Assembly (NCBI GenBank): GCA_023300185.1
Contig: CP097092.1
Coordinates: forward strand, 558,001-622,000
Source of the DNA: Lancefieldella parvula
GTDB lineage: Bacteria > Actinomycetota > Coriobacteriia > Coriobacteriales > Atopobiaceae
Length of the DNA: 64,000 nucleotides
Direction: 5' to 3'
Each line of letters starts with the position of its first letter. Positions within the stretch are counted from its first letter, which is position 1. Both the position numbers and the translations under genes were made by a program. Positions 15,785-24,524 of the stretch are shown one piece after another. The notes under the pieces were generated by a model. It was not told where the DNA came from and ran no database searches. It was given only the letters and a program-made list of their open reading frames with translations.

Positions 15785-16532
15785 CACCGTTTTAGCAGTT
15801 AAGGACCTCACTAAGGTATATCCCTCAAGCGAGAAACCCGTGCTTGATAAGATTTCGCTTTCCATCAATAAAGGCGAGGTAGTTGTGGTGTTGGGACCTT
15901 CCGGTTGCGGTAAGTCTACGCTGCTTCGTGCCATTGTTGGCCTGGAAGATATCCAAGGGGGAGAAGTACTTCTCCACGATCAGGTAATTTCTGGTCAGAA
16001 GAGGGAAAGCGCTGCAACAGGCATTGGAATGGTTTTTCAAAGCTATGACTTGTTCCCTAACATGACGGTTTTGAAAAACGTAACTCTGGCTCCTTTGGTG
16101 GCGCAGAAACGTTCAGAGGCTGAGGTTTTAACTCAAGCAGAAGAGCTGCTACGTCGAGTAGGACTGTGGGAGAAGAAGGATGCCTATCCATCAGCGCTTT
16201 CTGGCGGTCAAAAGCAGCGTGTGGCCATTGTACGTGCTCTGATGACCAATCCTGAGGTGCTTTTGCTGGATGAAATTACCGCAGCTCTTGACCCCGAGAT
16301 GGTTCATGAGGTTTTGCAGGTAGTTATGGAACTGGCAGAGCAGGGAATGACCATGCTGGTGGTAACTCACGAGATGCGCTTTGCTCAAGCAGTTGCCGAT
16401 CGAGTCATCTTGATTGATCAAGGACACATCGTAGAAGAGTCGTCCGATGCACAAGAGTTTTTCTCGGCACCTAAAACAGAAAGGGCACAAGAGTTTTTGC
16501 GTACCTTTGAATTTGAACGTGTACATAAGTAA
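15777..16532 (+). CDS. Polar amino-acid ABC transporter ATP-binding protein
   Basis: ATPase subunit of the importer, 251 residues. Walker A GPSGCGKST, Q-loop FQSYDLFPN, signature LSGGQKQRVAI, Walker B LLLDEITAALDP and switch His in VVTHEM are all present. Walker B reads DEITAALD rather than the usual DEPTSALD, a tolerated variant. ATG 15777 is inside the end of permease 2 with GAGAGGAG upstream. The long open frame upstream of this start is a shadow of permease 2. Confidence 0.9.
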   Translation: MSNTVLAVKDLTKVYPSSEKPVLDKISLSINKGEVVVVLGPSGCGKSTLLRAIVGLEDIQGGEVLLHDQVISGQKRESAATGIGMVFQSYDLFPNMTVLKNVTLAPLVAQKRSEAEVLTQAEELLRRVGLWEKKDAYPSALSGGQKQRVAIVRALMTNPEVLLLDEITAALDPEMVHEVLQVVMELAEQGMTMLVVTHEMRFAQAVADRVILIDQGHIVEESSDAQEFFSAPKTERAQEFLRTFEFERVHK

Positions 16533-16590
16533 ACAACGTGTTTTTGCACGTAGATGATGTAGTAATTGATACAACTTGTTAGGATTTGAA

Positions 16591-17487
16591 ATGAACTTCT
16601 TTGAAAATACTTCCGCTTCTCTTTCTCGCCGTGCTTTTCTTGGTGCAAGCGCACTTTCTGCTGCAGCTCTTCTGGCTGCTTGCAAGAAAAAGGATTCTGA
16701 CGGAGCTCAGGGTGGATCTTCTGATACAGACTCAAAGTTTAGAACCCTTGATGACATAAAAAAGGCAGGCACAGTAAATATCGGCGTTTTCAGCGACAAG
16801 GCTCCTTTTGGTTATGTTGATGCAAACGGCAATTACGCTGGTTACGACATTGTTTTTGCAGAGCGCCTTGCAAAGGATATGGGCGTCAAGATCAACTACA
16901 TTGCCACTGACGGACAGAACCGCGTACCTTTCTTGCAGTCCAATAAGGCAGATATCATGCTGGCAAACTTTACGGTAACCGATGACCGTAAAGAAAAGGT
17001 TGATTTCTCCCTGCCATACATGAAGATCAAGCTGGGCGTTGTTTCCCCAGCTTCTGCACCAATTACTGATGTTTCTCAGCTTGATGGAAAGAAGCTTATT
17101 GTTTCTAAGGGAACCACAGCTGAGGTTTGGTTTGCTAAGAACGCACCAAAGGTTGAGCTGGTCAAATTTGATAGCTATGCTGATGCGTATAACGCACTGC
17201 TCGACGGCCGCGGTGATGCTTTCTCAACCGATAATACCGAGGTACTTGCATGGATTAAGTCTAACCCTGGCTTTGTTGTTGGCATTGATGACCTGGGCGA
17301 CTCCGATACTATCGCTGCCGCGGTTCACAAGGGCAACTCTTCGCTGTTGGAGTTTATCAACAACGAGATTACCGGCCCTCTTGCAGAGGAGAACTTCTTC
17401 CACAAGGATTATGAAGAGACCCTTGCTCCAATTTACGGTGACGAGGTAGATCCAAATAACATGGTCGTCGAGGGCGGCAAAATCTAA
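16591..17487 (+). CDS. Amino-acid ABC transporter substrate-binding lipoprotein with Tat-like signal
   Basis: Periplasmic-binding-type protein (family 3) feeding the adjacent permeases, ~298 residues. The signal sequence contains SRRAFLG followed by a hydrophobic stretch and the lipobox LLAAC, so it combines a twin-arginine motif with lipid anchoring at Cys ~29. The mature domain starts with a Lys/Ser/Asp linker, then DDIKKAGTVNIGVFSDKAPFGY and later YAGYDIVFAERLAKDMG, typical of this family. The ligand is not evident; a polar or charged amino acid is likely. ATG 16591 is ~58 bases after the ATPase gene. Confidence 0.88.
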   Translation: MNFFENTSASLSRRAFLGASALSAAALLAACKKKDSDGAQGGSSDTDSKFRTLDDIKKAGTVNIGVFSDKAPFGYVDANGNYAGYDIVFAERLAKDMGVKINYIATDGQNRVPFLQSNKADIMLANFTVTDDRKEKVDFSLPYMKIKLGVVSPASAPITDVSQLDGKKLIVSKGTTAEVWFAKNAPKVELVKFDSYADAYNALLDGRGDAFSTDNTEVLAWIKSNPGFVVGIDDLGDSDTIAAAVHKGNSSLLEFINNEITGPLAEENFFHKDYEETLAPIYGDEVDPNNMVVEGGKI

Positions 17488-17530
17488 GTTCTGGGCTTAG
17501 TCCGTCTTTACAGCTCAATTACACCCATTT

Positions 17531-17570
17531 CGCGAGAAGGCCTTGCAGCTTGTAAGGTCTTCTCGCGTTT
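17531..17570 (+). terminator. Terminator hairpin of the amino-acid ABC operon, built from the dispersed octamer
   Basis: CGCGAGAAG (17531-17539) pairs with CTTCTCGCG (17559-17567), with an inner CCTT/AAGG stem and a nine-base loop, followed by TTT. Each arm is a one-base variant of the window-wide GGCGAGAA/TTCTCGCC octamer. Confidence 0.7.
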
Positions 17571-17627
17571 GTAGCTAAATTGTTAATTTGTACAGTACTT
17601 TTTAAAAATGATTCTTTGTGCTGATAA

Positions 17628-17654
17628 AGTAGGTCAACTATTTTTTGACCGACT
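17628..17654 (+). promoter_or_regulatory. Inverted repeat (operator-like) upstream of kdgT
   Basis: AGT-A-GGTCAA (17628-17637) and TTGACC-G-ACT (17645-17654) form a two-part inverted repeat with a seven-base centre, ~19 bases before the kdgT start. Position and symmetry suggest a repressor site for the permease gene; a leader hairpin is the alternative. Confidence 0.35.
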
Positions 17655-17672
17655 AGGGCAAAGGAGCTGATA

Positions 17673-18668
17673 ATGGCAGCTGAACAGCAAAAAGCAACTC
17701 GTAAAATTGGTGTCCCCAGGTTCCCTGGCGATATTATGCTTTATCCACTTTCTGTGGGCCTACTGCTTCACTCTTTTTTCCCTCAGGTTCTAGAAATTGG
17801 TAGTTTTACCACAGCTGTTGCTAAGGGCGCCCCTGCGATTGTTGGTATTGTTCTGCTGTTTGTTGGTGCCTCAATTGACCTTAAGACGGTTCCAAAGGTT
17901 CTGAAGACTGGTCTGACCATTCTTATCCCTAAGCTTGCCATTGCTATTGCTTTTGGTCTTTTTGTTGCCAAATTCATGAACGATAATTTCTTTGGTCTTA
18001 ATGCACTTTCTATCATTGGTGGCATTACCTTCTGTAATGTTGCTCTGTACATTGGTATTACTGCTGAGTATGGGACTCCTGATGAGCAGGGTGCTGCTGC
18101 TGTTCTGTCTCTTGTTGCTGGTCCTGCGGTTACCATGATTGCCCTAGGTGCAGCGGGTGTTGCAGCAATTTCTCCTACCGCACTTGCGGGTACCCTTCTT
18201 CCTCTAGTCCTCGGTGTTGTTCTTGGTAATCTCAGTCCTTTTATCAGGGGGCTTTTGGTTCCTGGTATTAACCCTTGCATTGCCGTTGTTGGTTTTGCGC
18301 TTGGTTGCGGCATGAGTGTTGAGAACCTTATTACTGGTGGTCCATCAGGTATTCTCTTAGCAGTACTTTGCATCATCACGGGTATTCTTACCATGCTTGT
18401 TGAGCGTCTACTGGGCGGCTCTGGTAAGGCAAGTCTTGCTAGTGCAACTATTGCAGGTACCGCAACAACCACTCCTGCTGCAGTTGCTTCTGTTGATCCA
18501 ACGTATACAGCTCAGGTTGTTGCAAACGCAAACGCTCAGCTTGCTGCCGCGGTAGTTATTACTGCACTGGTAGCTCCAGCATTTACTGGTTGGCTTGATA
18601 AGAAGCTGGCTAAGAAAAATGACGCCAGTGCGGTACAGACTTCAGAAGAAGTAGCTGCTACTGAGTAA
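17673..18668 (+). CDS. kdgT: 2-keto-3-deoxygluconate permease (KdgT family)
   Basis: Ten-helix cation symporter of the KdgT family, which takes up 2-keto-3-deoxygluconate in pectin and uronate use; 331 residues, normal length. PRFPGDIMLYPL, GAPAIVGIVLLFVGASID and LVERLLGGSGKASLASATIAGTA-like stretches match the family. The tail is Lys/Glu-rich. AAAGGAG precedes ATG 17673. No kdgA, kdgK or pectinase gene lies nearby, so the physiological substrate is uncertain. An operator-like inverted repeat is just upstream, and a repeat-rich non-coding block follows. Confidence 0.85.
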   Translation: MAAEQQKATRKIGVPRFPGDIMLYPLSVGLLLHSFFPQVLEIGSFTTAVAKGAPAIVGIVLLFVGASIDLKTVPKVLKTGLTILIPKLAIAIAFGLFVAKFMNDNFFGLNALSIIGGITFCNVALYIGITAEYGTPDEQGAAAVLSLVAGPAVTMIALGAAGVAAISPTALAGTLLPLVLGVVLGNLSPFIRGLLVPGINPCIAVVGFALGCGMSVENLITGGPSGILLAVLCIITGILTMLVERLLGGSGKASLASATIAGTATTTPAAVASVDPTYTAQVVANANAQLAAAVVITALVAPAFTGWLDKKLAKKNDASAVQTSEEVAATE

Positions 18669-18688
18669 TTAAGTAAGCCTTATATAAT

Positions 18689-19154
18689 GCATATGAAAAA
18701 CCCTCTTCTGTGCAGGCAGTTCATATGCGGGTGATTATGATTCTGCAGCGTGTTAGCGTCGGCTTTTAGGCCTGGCGCACAAAATAGCGCAGTTTTGGTA
18801 GGTTCTGCTGAAGAATCGACATGTTCTTAATCAAGATAACCAGGCAGCTAGGCGGTCGCACCGCTTGATATACATTTCTATGCATAAACTTCATCTAATA
18901 TGCTTAAACATGAATAGCGTCATATAAAAGATTTAACTATAGGTAAATTTCGTACCTAAGGAACACACCTAAGTCAGATATTCTGCTCAATTGCGGGCAT
19001 ATTACACTTCTAAGTCAGATATTCTGCATGATTAAGGTATTTTCAGCGTCATGTATACGTCTTTTTAACAGATTATCTGACTTAGGTGTGTTTTGAACTG
19101 CTTCCTATTTCTCGTATCTAAGAAATGGGAGGCAGTTCACAGAAGAGGGTTTTA
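18689..19154. repeat. Non-coding block of nested inverted and direct repeats
   Basis: No plausible gene is found in the ~490 bases after kdgT, but repeats are dense. (1) AAAACCCTCTTCTGTG near 18697 is the exact reverse complement of CACAGAAGAGGGTTTT near 19138. (2) AACACACCTAAGTCAGATA (18962-18980) is the exact reverse complement of 19074-19092. (3) CTAAGTCAGATATTCTGC occurs twice in direct order (18969-18986 and 19010-19027). (4) A 19-bp hairpin with two G-T pairs lies at 19094-19139. (5) GCATATGA/TCATATGC encloses the left end (18689-18728). The outer inverted repeats ~450 bases apart give it the look of a small non-autonomous element or a structured RNA locus. Confidence 0.6.
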
Positions 19155-19162
19155 TTCACCGG

Positions 19163-19444
19163 TTAAAGAAAATAAATGATGTGGCTTATCTCGAATATAA
19201 GCGCAAGTATGAGGAAAACTAAGAACAAAATTCTTACCCCTTTTTTGATACCGCTTTTAAAAAAGACATAAAAATCGATAACCTCAGTCAGAATTAATAC
19301 TAGAAAAAATAGTAATGGTGGAATAAGTCCCTGTTTCCACAGTAGCCGCATTCCCTGATAAGCCAGAAAACTGACCAATATTACAATACGAACTGTTTTT
19401 CTAGAAATCGGTTCTGAAAAATTAAATATCTTCTCGCCAAACAT
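19163..19444 (-). CDS. Small membrane protein of unknown function
   Basis: 93 residues with three strongly hydrophobic segments (~residues 18-33, 40-60 and 70-90) joined by short basic loops. AGGGAGG lies ~9 bases before the start. There is no recognised family. It is AT-rich compared with neighbours and stands alone on the minus strand. The 19-bp hairpin at 19094-19139 lies 24 bases past its stop and could terminate its transcript. Confidence 0.55.
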   Translation of the reverse strand: MFGEKIFNFSEPISRKTVRIVILVSFLAYQGMRLLWKQGLIPPLLFFLVLILTEVIDFYVFFKSGIKKGVRILFLVFLILALIFEISHIIYFL

Positions 19445-19561
19445 ATCTGTTGCCTCCCTATGGACAACAAGAGCAGTTTATTTGTTACTAAAGATTGTAA
19501 TACTGTCTGATAACCTCGTAATATATAACTATAGTAATTTAACTTGTGATTGGAGGTGCGT

Positions 19562-20653
19562 ATGGAAGTTGGGGAGTGGAGTATTAGTTCGCCAGCATCT
19601 AAGTTTTTACTTGGTGCACCATGGTCAGAAAAGCTTGCTCACGGATGGGTTCATCCGCTGCGTATCTCTTCCAATCAGCTTAGAGTCATTGGCTCTTGTT
19701 CTTCTTGGCACCCCGGTCTTTTTAAACAGATGGCAGCGTGTACTTCAGATATTCAAGTTGCTTTTACCACGGACAGCTCAGAAGTGGTACTTGATCTAAA
19801 TATTGATGAACTTCCTAAGGGAGCCTCGTCTGTTTTACAGCTACTTAAAGCCACGTATTTTAAAAAGCTCAGCTCTGTATTTGTGACAGTTGATGGCAAA
19901 CCTTACAAGAACTTCTCGCTGGATGATGCAGGTGAACATACACTTTCTATTCATCTAGAAACAGAAACCTCTGAAGATGACCTTGCTAGACTTCCAGGTT
20001 TTAATGACACGCATCACGTGAGTGTTTACTTGCCCTGTTTACAGAGCGCTTCCGTTAAAAATCTCCGTGGCAATGGCACGTTTTTCTCGCCCGATGAAGC
20101 CTAAGAAAAAGCTGGTGGTGTTTGGCGATTCTATTGCGCAGGGTTTTGTTATTGAGCGCCCAGACCAAACTTGGCCACGCTGTCTTGCTAAACGCATGAA
20201 GCTTGAGGTGGTTAACCAGGGAATTGGTGGACAAGTTTATCAGCCTGGCTCATATACGTTTATTGAGGATGCTTCTTTAGTGGTTGTTGCACTTGGTAGC
20301 AAATTATCGATACGAAAAATGCATCAAAGTCGCAGGTAACATACGATATTCAAAATTCGCTCTGGCAGATTTCTCAGATGTATGCAGATACGCGTGTGGT
20401 GGTTCTGACGCCTACTCCTCATTTTGAGGATGCGTATCCCACACACCCTTATTCTTGTTATGCCGAGATTCCTCAAATAATTGAAGAAGTTGCCGGTAAG
20501 TTTGGTTTGCAGTGCATCTCTGGAGAAAAGCTGTTGCCGCAGGAGAAGAAATATTTTGCTGACGATGTGCATCCAAATTCTAAGGGAGCCGCACTGTTGG
20601 CAAAAAATCTGTTTGAAGCCTTAAAACAACCAGCTCAAGATAGCCTTTTTTAG
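19562..20653 (+). CDS. GDSL/SGNH-family esterase with N-terminal beta-rich domain (twice frameshifted)
   Basis: Probable carbohydrate- or acyl-esterase. The N-terminal ~170 residues look like the jelly-roll domain found before SGNH hydrolases. The hydrolase part shows block I FGDSIAQG (Ser), block II GIGGQ (Gly) and block V DDVHPNS (Asp and His). The block III Asn would fall at the second frameshift, where VVVALGS stands in the usual GTND position. The frame goes 2 to 3 at ~20079-20092 (extra base by a T5 run and CCC) and back to 2 at ~20301 (likely one A missing), a net-neutral pair. ATG 19562 follows GGAGGT. There is no signal peptide, so it is likely cytoplasmic. Confidence 0.75.
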
Positions 20654-20690
20654 ACGTCAAGCCTCCCTAGAAGCTCTCTCAAAATTCAAC

Positions 20691-20721
20691 ACGAGTTTTT
20701 GTCCGGTGAAACTTCTACACT
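20691..20721 (+). promoter_or_regulatory. Promoter-like block shared with the HtrA gene
   Basis: ACGAGTTTTTGTCCGGT (20691-20707) differs at one base from 741-757 upstream of the HtrA gene. Both are followed 8 bases later by a -10-like hexamer, here TACACT (20716-20721). The conserved spacing argues for a common promoter class. Confidence 0.4.
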
Positions 20722-20751
20722 AGAGGTGAAAAACATCTAGAGAGGATACAC

Positions 20752-21993
20752 ATGAATATTACTAATCCTTTTGCACCTCATTTGACCGGGCAACTTTCAG
20801 AAGAAACTCAGGCCCTTGTAGCTGAGCAAATAGCTAAGGGCACCTTAAGTCCTTACGCGTGCAAAAATGAAGACATCATTCGCCGAGATTCCACCCATGA
20901 TCAGGCATCACTTTTGCGTCCCGCTTTTATGCGAGATGTCGAGAAGATTATGCATACTCCTGCATATAACAGACTAAACGGCAAGACACAGGTCTTCTCG
21001 TTTCGTTCGCATGACGATATTACGCGCCGTGGTCTTCATGAGCAGCTTGTTTGTAGGGTTGCTAAAGATATTGGACGTGCTCTTGGCCTTAACCTTGATT
21101 TGATCGAGGCAATTGCTCTTGGTCATGACGTGGGGCATACTCCTTTTGGTCATGCAGGGGAGTATTTCCTCAATGATATTTATCACGAGCAAACGGGACG
21201 TTGGTTTTTCCACAACGTACAGAGCGTGCGCGTGCTTGACGGCCTCTATGCAAGAAACCTCTCTTTACAGACACTTGACGGAGTAATCTGCCACAACGGC
21301 GAGTTTGAACAGCAGATACTTCAAATGAGTGATCTTTCAACTTTTGATGAGTTTGATAAGGTGGTAGAAGATTGCTGGGAGAGAGGTCCTCAGGCTATTG
21401 CACACCTGCGTCCTATGACGCTTGAAGGTTGCGTCATGCGCATCTCCGACATCATTGCGTATGTTGGAAAAGACAGACAGGATGCGCTTCGTGCTGGCGC
21501 TGCAACAGAAGAAACGTTTGATGATGGCCTTGGTGGCGCCTATAACGCATGGGCTACCTCTGCTTTTGTTGCAGACATTGTTCAGAACAGCTTTGGCAAG
21601 CCTCAGATTTCTCTCTCTGAAGAGGCATTTAAAGAGATGAAACGAGCAAAGCGCGAGAATTACCAGAAGATTTATGGTGCATCAGAAGCCAATGGTGATT
21701 TCTCTGAGGACATTAAGCACCTGTTTGAGAAGTTGTACGAATACGAGTTGTCCTCGCTTAAATCTGGTGATCAGAGTCTTGCAATCTTTAAGCATCATAT
21801 TGAGCCAGTGAGCAGACACCTTTCTAGGTACGGTCATACGTATGACTGGAAGAGTGACGTGCATCGTACTGTTGTTGATTTTATTTCCGCAATGACTGAT
21901 GACTACTTTGTAGCTACCTGCGAAGCGCTCTTCCCAGAAGCTCAGGAGCTCTTTCCAAAGAGAAGCTACTTTGCAGAAGGAGTACGCGCGTAA
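20752..21993 (+). CDS. dgt: HD-domain dNTP triphosphohydrolase (dGTPase-like)
   Basis: Hydrolyses deoxynucleoside triphosphates to nucleoside and triphosphate, helping control dNTP pools. The HD metal site is visible as HEQ and GHDVGHTPFGHAGE near residues 100-140, with RLNGKTQVF and RTRL-like elements before it. Length of 413 fits the shorter Gram-positive dGTPase-like group. AGAGAGGA lies ~10 bases before ATG 20752. A promoter-like block shared with the HtrA gene is just upstream. The substrate range of this subgroup is broader than dGTP in characterised members. Confidence 0.82.
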   Translation: MNITNPFAPHLTGQLSEETQALVAEQIAKGTLSPYACKNEDIIRRDSTHDQASLLRPAFMRDVEKIMHTPAYNRLNGKTQVFSFRSHDDITRRGLHEQLVCRVAKDIGRALGLNLDLIEAIALGHDVGHTPFGHAGEYFLNDIYHEQTGRWFFHNVQSVRVLDGLYARNLSLQTLDGVICHNGEFEQQILQMSDLSTFDEFDKVVEDCWERGPQAIAHLRPMTLEGCVMRISDIIAYVGKDRQDALRAGAATEETFDDGLGGAYNAWATSAFVADIVQNSFGKPQISLSEEAFKEMKRAKRENYQKIYGASEANGDFSEDIKHLFEKLYEYELSSLKSGDQSLAIFKHHIEPVSRHLSRYGHTYDWKSDVHRTVVDFISAMTDDYFVATCEALFPEAQELFPKRSYFAEGVRA

Positions 21994-22098
21994 GGTTTAC
22001 CACTCAGTCACGGTGTGGCAAACGGACACGTAAAGAGCATTTGTGTTGAGCGGGCTTCTCGCCAAGCTTTTATGTTTGAGACGGGGTAAAATAGCTGC

Positions 22099-23431
22099 AT
22101 GGATACTTTATTTTCTGGCATGGAACGTGCCGCTAAAAAAGCTAATGCACCACTTGCTGCCCGCATGCGTCCTACCACGCTTGATGGATACGTGGGTCAG
22201 GAAGATGCGGTTGGTCAGGGCTCCTGGCTGCGCAAGGCAATTGAGCACGATACGCTCTCGTCCGTTTTGCTGTACGGTCCAGCAGGCACTGGTAAGACCA
22301 CGCTTGCACGCATCATCGCTCATACAACGCACGCAGAATTTGTGGAAGTATCCGCAATTACGGGTACTGTTAAAGATCTTCGCAGAGAGATTGAGGCCGC
22401 AGAATCAAGGCTTTTAACAGCAGGTAGAAGAACTATTCTGTTCATTGATGAGATTCATCGTTTTACGCGCTCTCAGCAAGATGCTCTGCTTCACGCAGTA
22501 GAAGACAGAATAGTTGTACTTATTGGTGCTACTACAGAAAACCCTTACTTTGAGGTTAATAGTGCTCTGATTTCTCGCTCTCGTGTAGTGGAGCTGCATG
22601 CATTGTCAGATGAGGCAATCGATGAGCTTATTCAGCGCGCACTTGAGTCAGAAGATGGTCTAGCAGGCGCATTTGTCCTGGAAGAAGCCGCTCGTAAAGA
22701 GATTGTGACGCTTGCGGGTGGAGATGGTCGCGCAGCCCTAACTTCTCTTGAGCTTGCCTCTCAGATGGTTGATGTTCCAGAATCTGCTGACAACAAAGCA
22801 TCTGAGCCGCTTGTTATTACCAAGCAGAACGTTCTTGAGGCAAATCCTCGTCGCGGACTTCCCTACGATAAAGCAGGAGATATGCACTATGACATTATCT
22901 CTGCGTTTATTAAGTCCATGCGAGGTTCAGACCCAGATGCGGCACTGTATTGGCTTGCGCGCATGATTGATGCAGGTGAAGACCCTAAATTTATTGCTCG
23001 ACGCATTATGATTTTGGCCTCAGAAGATATTGGCAATGCCGATCCTCAGGCGCTACTCATTGCACATGCAGCATTTAGGTCAGCTGAGGTCATTGGATAT
23101 CCCGAGTGCAGAATTAACCTTGCGCAAGCAGTTATTTATATGGCGCTTGCTCCAAAATCTAATGCTGCAGAAGCAGGTATTGATGCCGCCCTCCATGAGG
23201 TTAGAACAGGTCCAAGGCGAGAAGTTCCAAGTTACTTAAGGGATCGTACGCGCCCTGGTTCTGAAGAGTACGGCAACTACCTCTATCCTCACAATTATCC
23301 TGGCGGGATGGATTGAACAGCGTTATCTTCCAGAAGGACTTGAACGTGGTGCGTTCTTCTCGCCATCTCCAAGAGGTTGGGAAGCGTGGAGAATTGCAGC
23401 TACAGAGCGTGATCGTCACGAGGAAGCTTAG
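22099..23431 (+). CDS. rarA: Replication-associated recombination protein RarA/MgsA (frameshifted near the end)
   Basis: AAA+ ATPase related to clamp loaders, acting at stalled forks. Walker A GPAGTGKTT, Walker B FIDEIH, sensor GATTENP and arginine finger SRSRV are visible, with the C-terminal tetramerisation domain beginning near GDMHYDIISAFIKS. Frame 1 ends at 23314-23316 after PGGMD. Frame 2 continues as WIEQRYLPEGLERG...GWEAW to a stop at 23429-23431, the normal RarA C-terminus. One extra G in GGCGGGATGG explains the +1 shift. The essential domains are intact either way. Confidence 0.88.
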
Positions 23432-23522
23432 GATTTTGAATTAGTTAAGTGGGAGCATTAAGAAGGCGCTCCTCGGGTAGAATAGAAAGAACTGTAACCG
23501 TTAGCTTTGAGGGATGGCATAG

Positions 23523-24134
23523 ATGGATTACCTACAGATTGCCCTTGTAGTCTTAGCCGTAGTTGGTGTTTGGGCCATTGTCGAGGTCGCTCTGACCCTA
23601 AGAACAACAAGAAAGTCAATTACTGAGATTACACTCTCGGCTAACAATACCATTGAGCAGATTCAGCCTGTTATTTCAAAGATTGATGGCATGGTTGATG
23701 AGCTTGATCCAACTATTAAGCAGCTACCTGCACTCATGCAGAAGGTTGATGAGGCTGCAGAGAACGCTAATACCTCTCTTGAGAGCCTCAATGTGGTTCT
23801 TGGTGATGTAGCAACCGTTTCTGGCGCAGCATCAGCCGTAACTGCAACAGTCAGCAAAGCTGCAAGTGATGCTGTCACAGGTGTTGTTGAGTCTGTTTCA
23901 AAGCTGGGAACTGGTCTTGGCGGATCTTTGAATCCCTCTAAGCTTGCTGAGGTTGCTCAGGCTCGCTTGAGCGGTGCGACTGCTTCCGCACAACAGAGCG
24001 CACAGCGTGCTCAGGAGTATCTTGAGGAGCTTCCTCTGCTTTCTCAGGACAAGGCAAAGCATTCTAAACCAGCTCGCACTGAGCAGTTCTATATCGAGTA
24101 CGGTTCTGAGTCTTCTCAGAAGTCTGAGGAGTAG
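23523..24134 (+). CDS. DUF948-like membrane-anchored coiled-coil protein
   Basis: An N-terminal membrane helix (residues ~5-25) is followed by a heptad-rich region with paired DELDPTIKQLP-type segments, as in DUF948 general-stress proteins of Gram-positives. Residues 95-150 are Ala/Val/Ser-rich, and the tail is charged and ends in SSQKSEE. It lies 6 bases ahead of the anti-sigma-like gene, so the three downstream genes probably form one stress-related transcript. Function is unknown. Confidence 0.65.
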   Translation: MDYLQIALVVLAVVGVWAIVEVALTLRTTRKSITEITLSANNTIEQIQPVISKIDGMVDELDPTIKQLPALMQKVDEAAENANTSLESLNVVLGDVATVSGAASAVTATVSKAASDAVTGVVESVSKLGTGLGGSLNPSKLAEVAQARLSGATASAQQSAQRAQEYLEELPLLSQDKAKHSKPARTEQFYIEYGSESSQKSEE

Positions 24135-24140
24135 ATTGTA

Positions 24141-24524
24141 ATGGCACAAAAAATTGTTGAGCTTTCCGCTCCAGCAGATCCAACATTTGCTCGTTCAGTC
24201 AGAATGATGGCTGCTAATCTTGCTGTTTTGTGCAAGATGAACGTTGATGAGCTTGAAGATGTCAAAATGGCCGCAGAAGAAGGATTTGTCTTTGCTTGTG
24301 GCACTCAGAAAGAATCTGTAGATATTACGTTTACCCTCGAAGACAATACTATGGCTATTGATTTTGACTTGGGTGATGAGGATCCAGTTGAGTCTGAGGC
24401 AGATAATTCTCAGCCACTAGAGCTTGTAGAGCTACTACTCTCCGCTATTTGTGATGAGTTTGCGCTTAGCGATGACGGTTATACGCTTCATCTTGTAAAG
24501 ATTTCTGGCGGTGCACATGCCTAA
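24141..24524 (+). CDS. RsbW-like anti-sigma factor with a degenerate ATP site
   Basis: 127 residues matching the RsbW/SpoIIAB fold by length, layout (LSAPADPTFARSVRMMAANLA at the start, ELEDVKMAAEEGF in the middle) and position directly before a SigB/SigF-type sigma gene, with which it overlaps. In active kinases the middle helix carries Glu and Asn of the N-box and is followed by a Gly-rich lid. Here the Asn position is occupied by a hydrophobic residue, and no GxGxG is visible. It may bind its sigma factor without efficient kinase activity. No RsbV-type antagonist is seen in the window. Confidence 0.7.
   Translation: MAQKIVELSAPADPTFARSVRMMAANLAVLCKMNVDELEDVKMAAEEGFVFACGTQKESVDITFTLEDNTMAIDFDLGDEDPVESEADNSQPLELVELLLSAICDEFALSDDGYTLHLVKISGGAHA

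Noticed and set aside
18669..19160. A CRISPR array or tRNA in the repeat-rich gap after kdgT
   Set aside because: Repeats are too few and mostly inverted, with no regular spacers, and no cloverleaf with a TTCGA-type arm was found.
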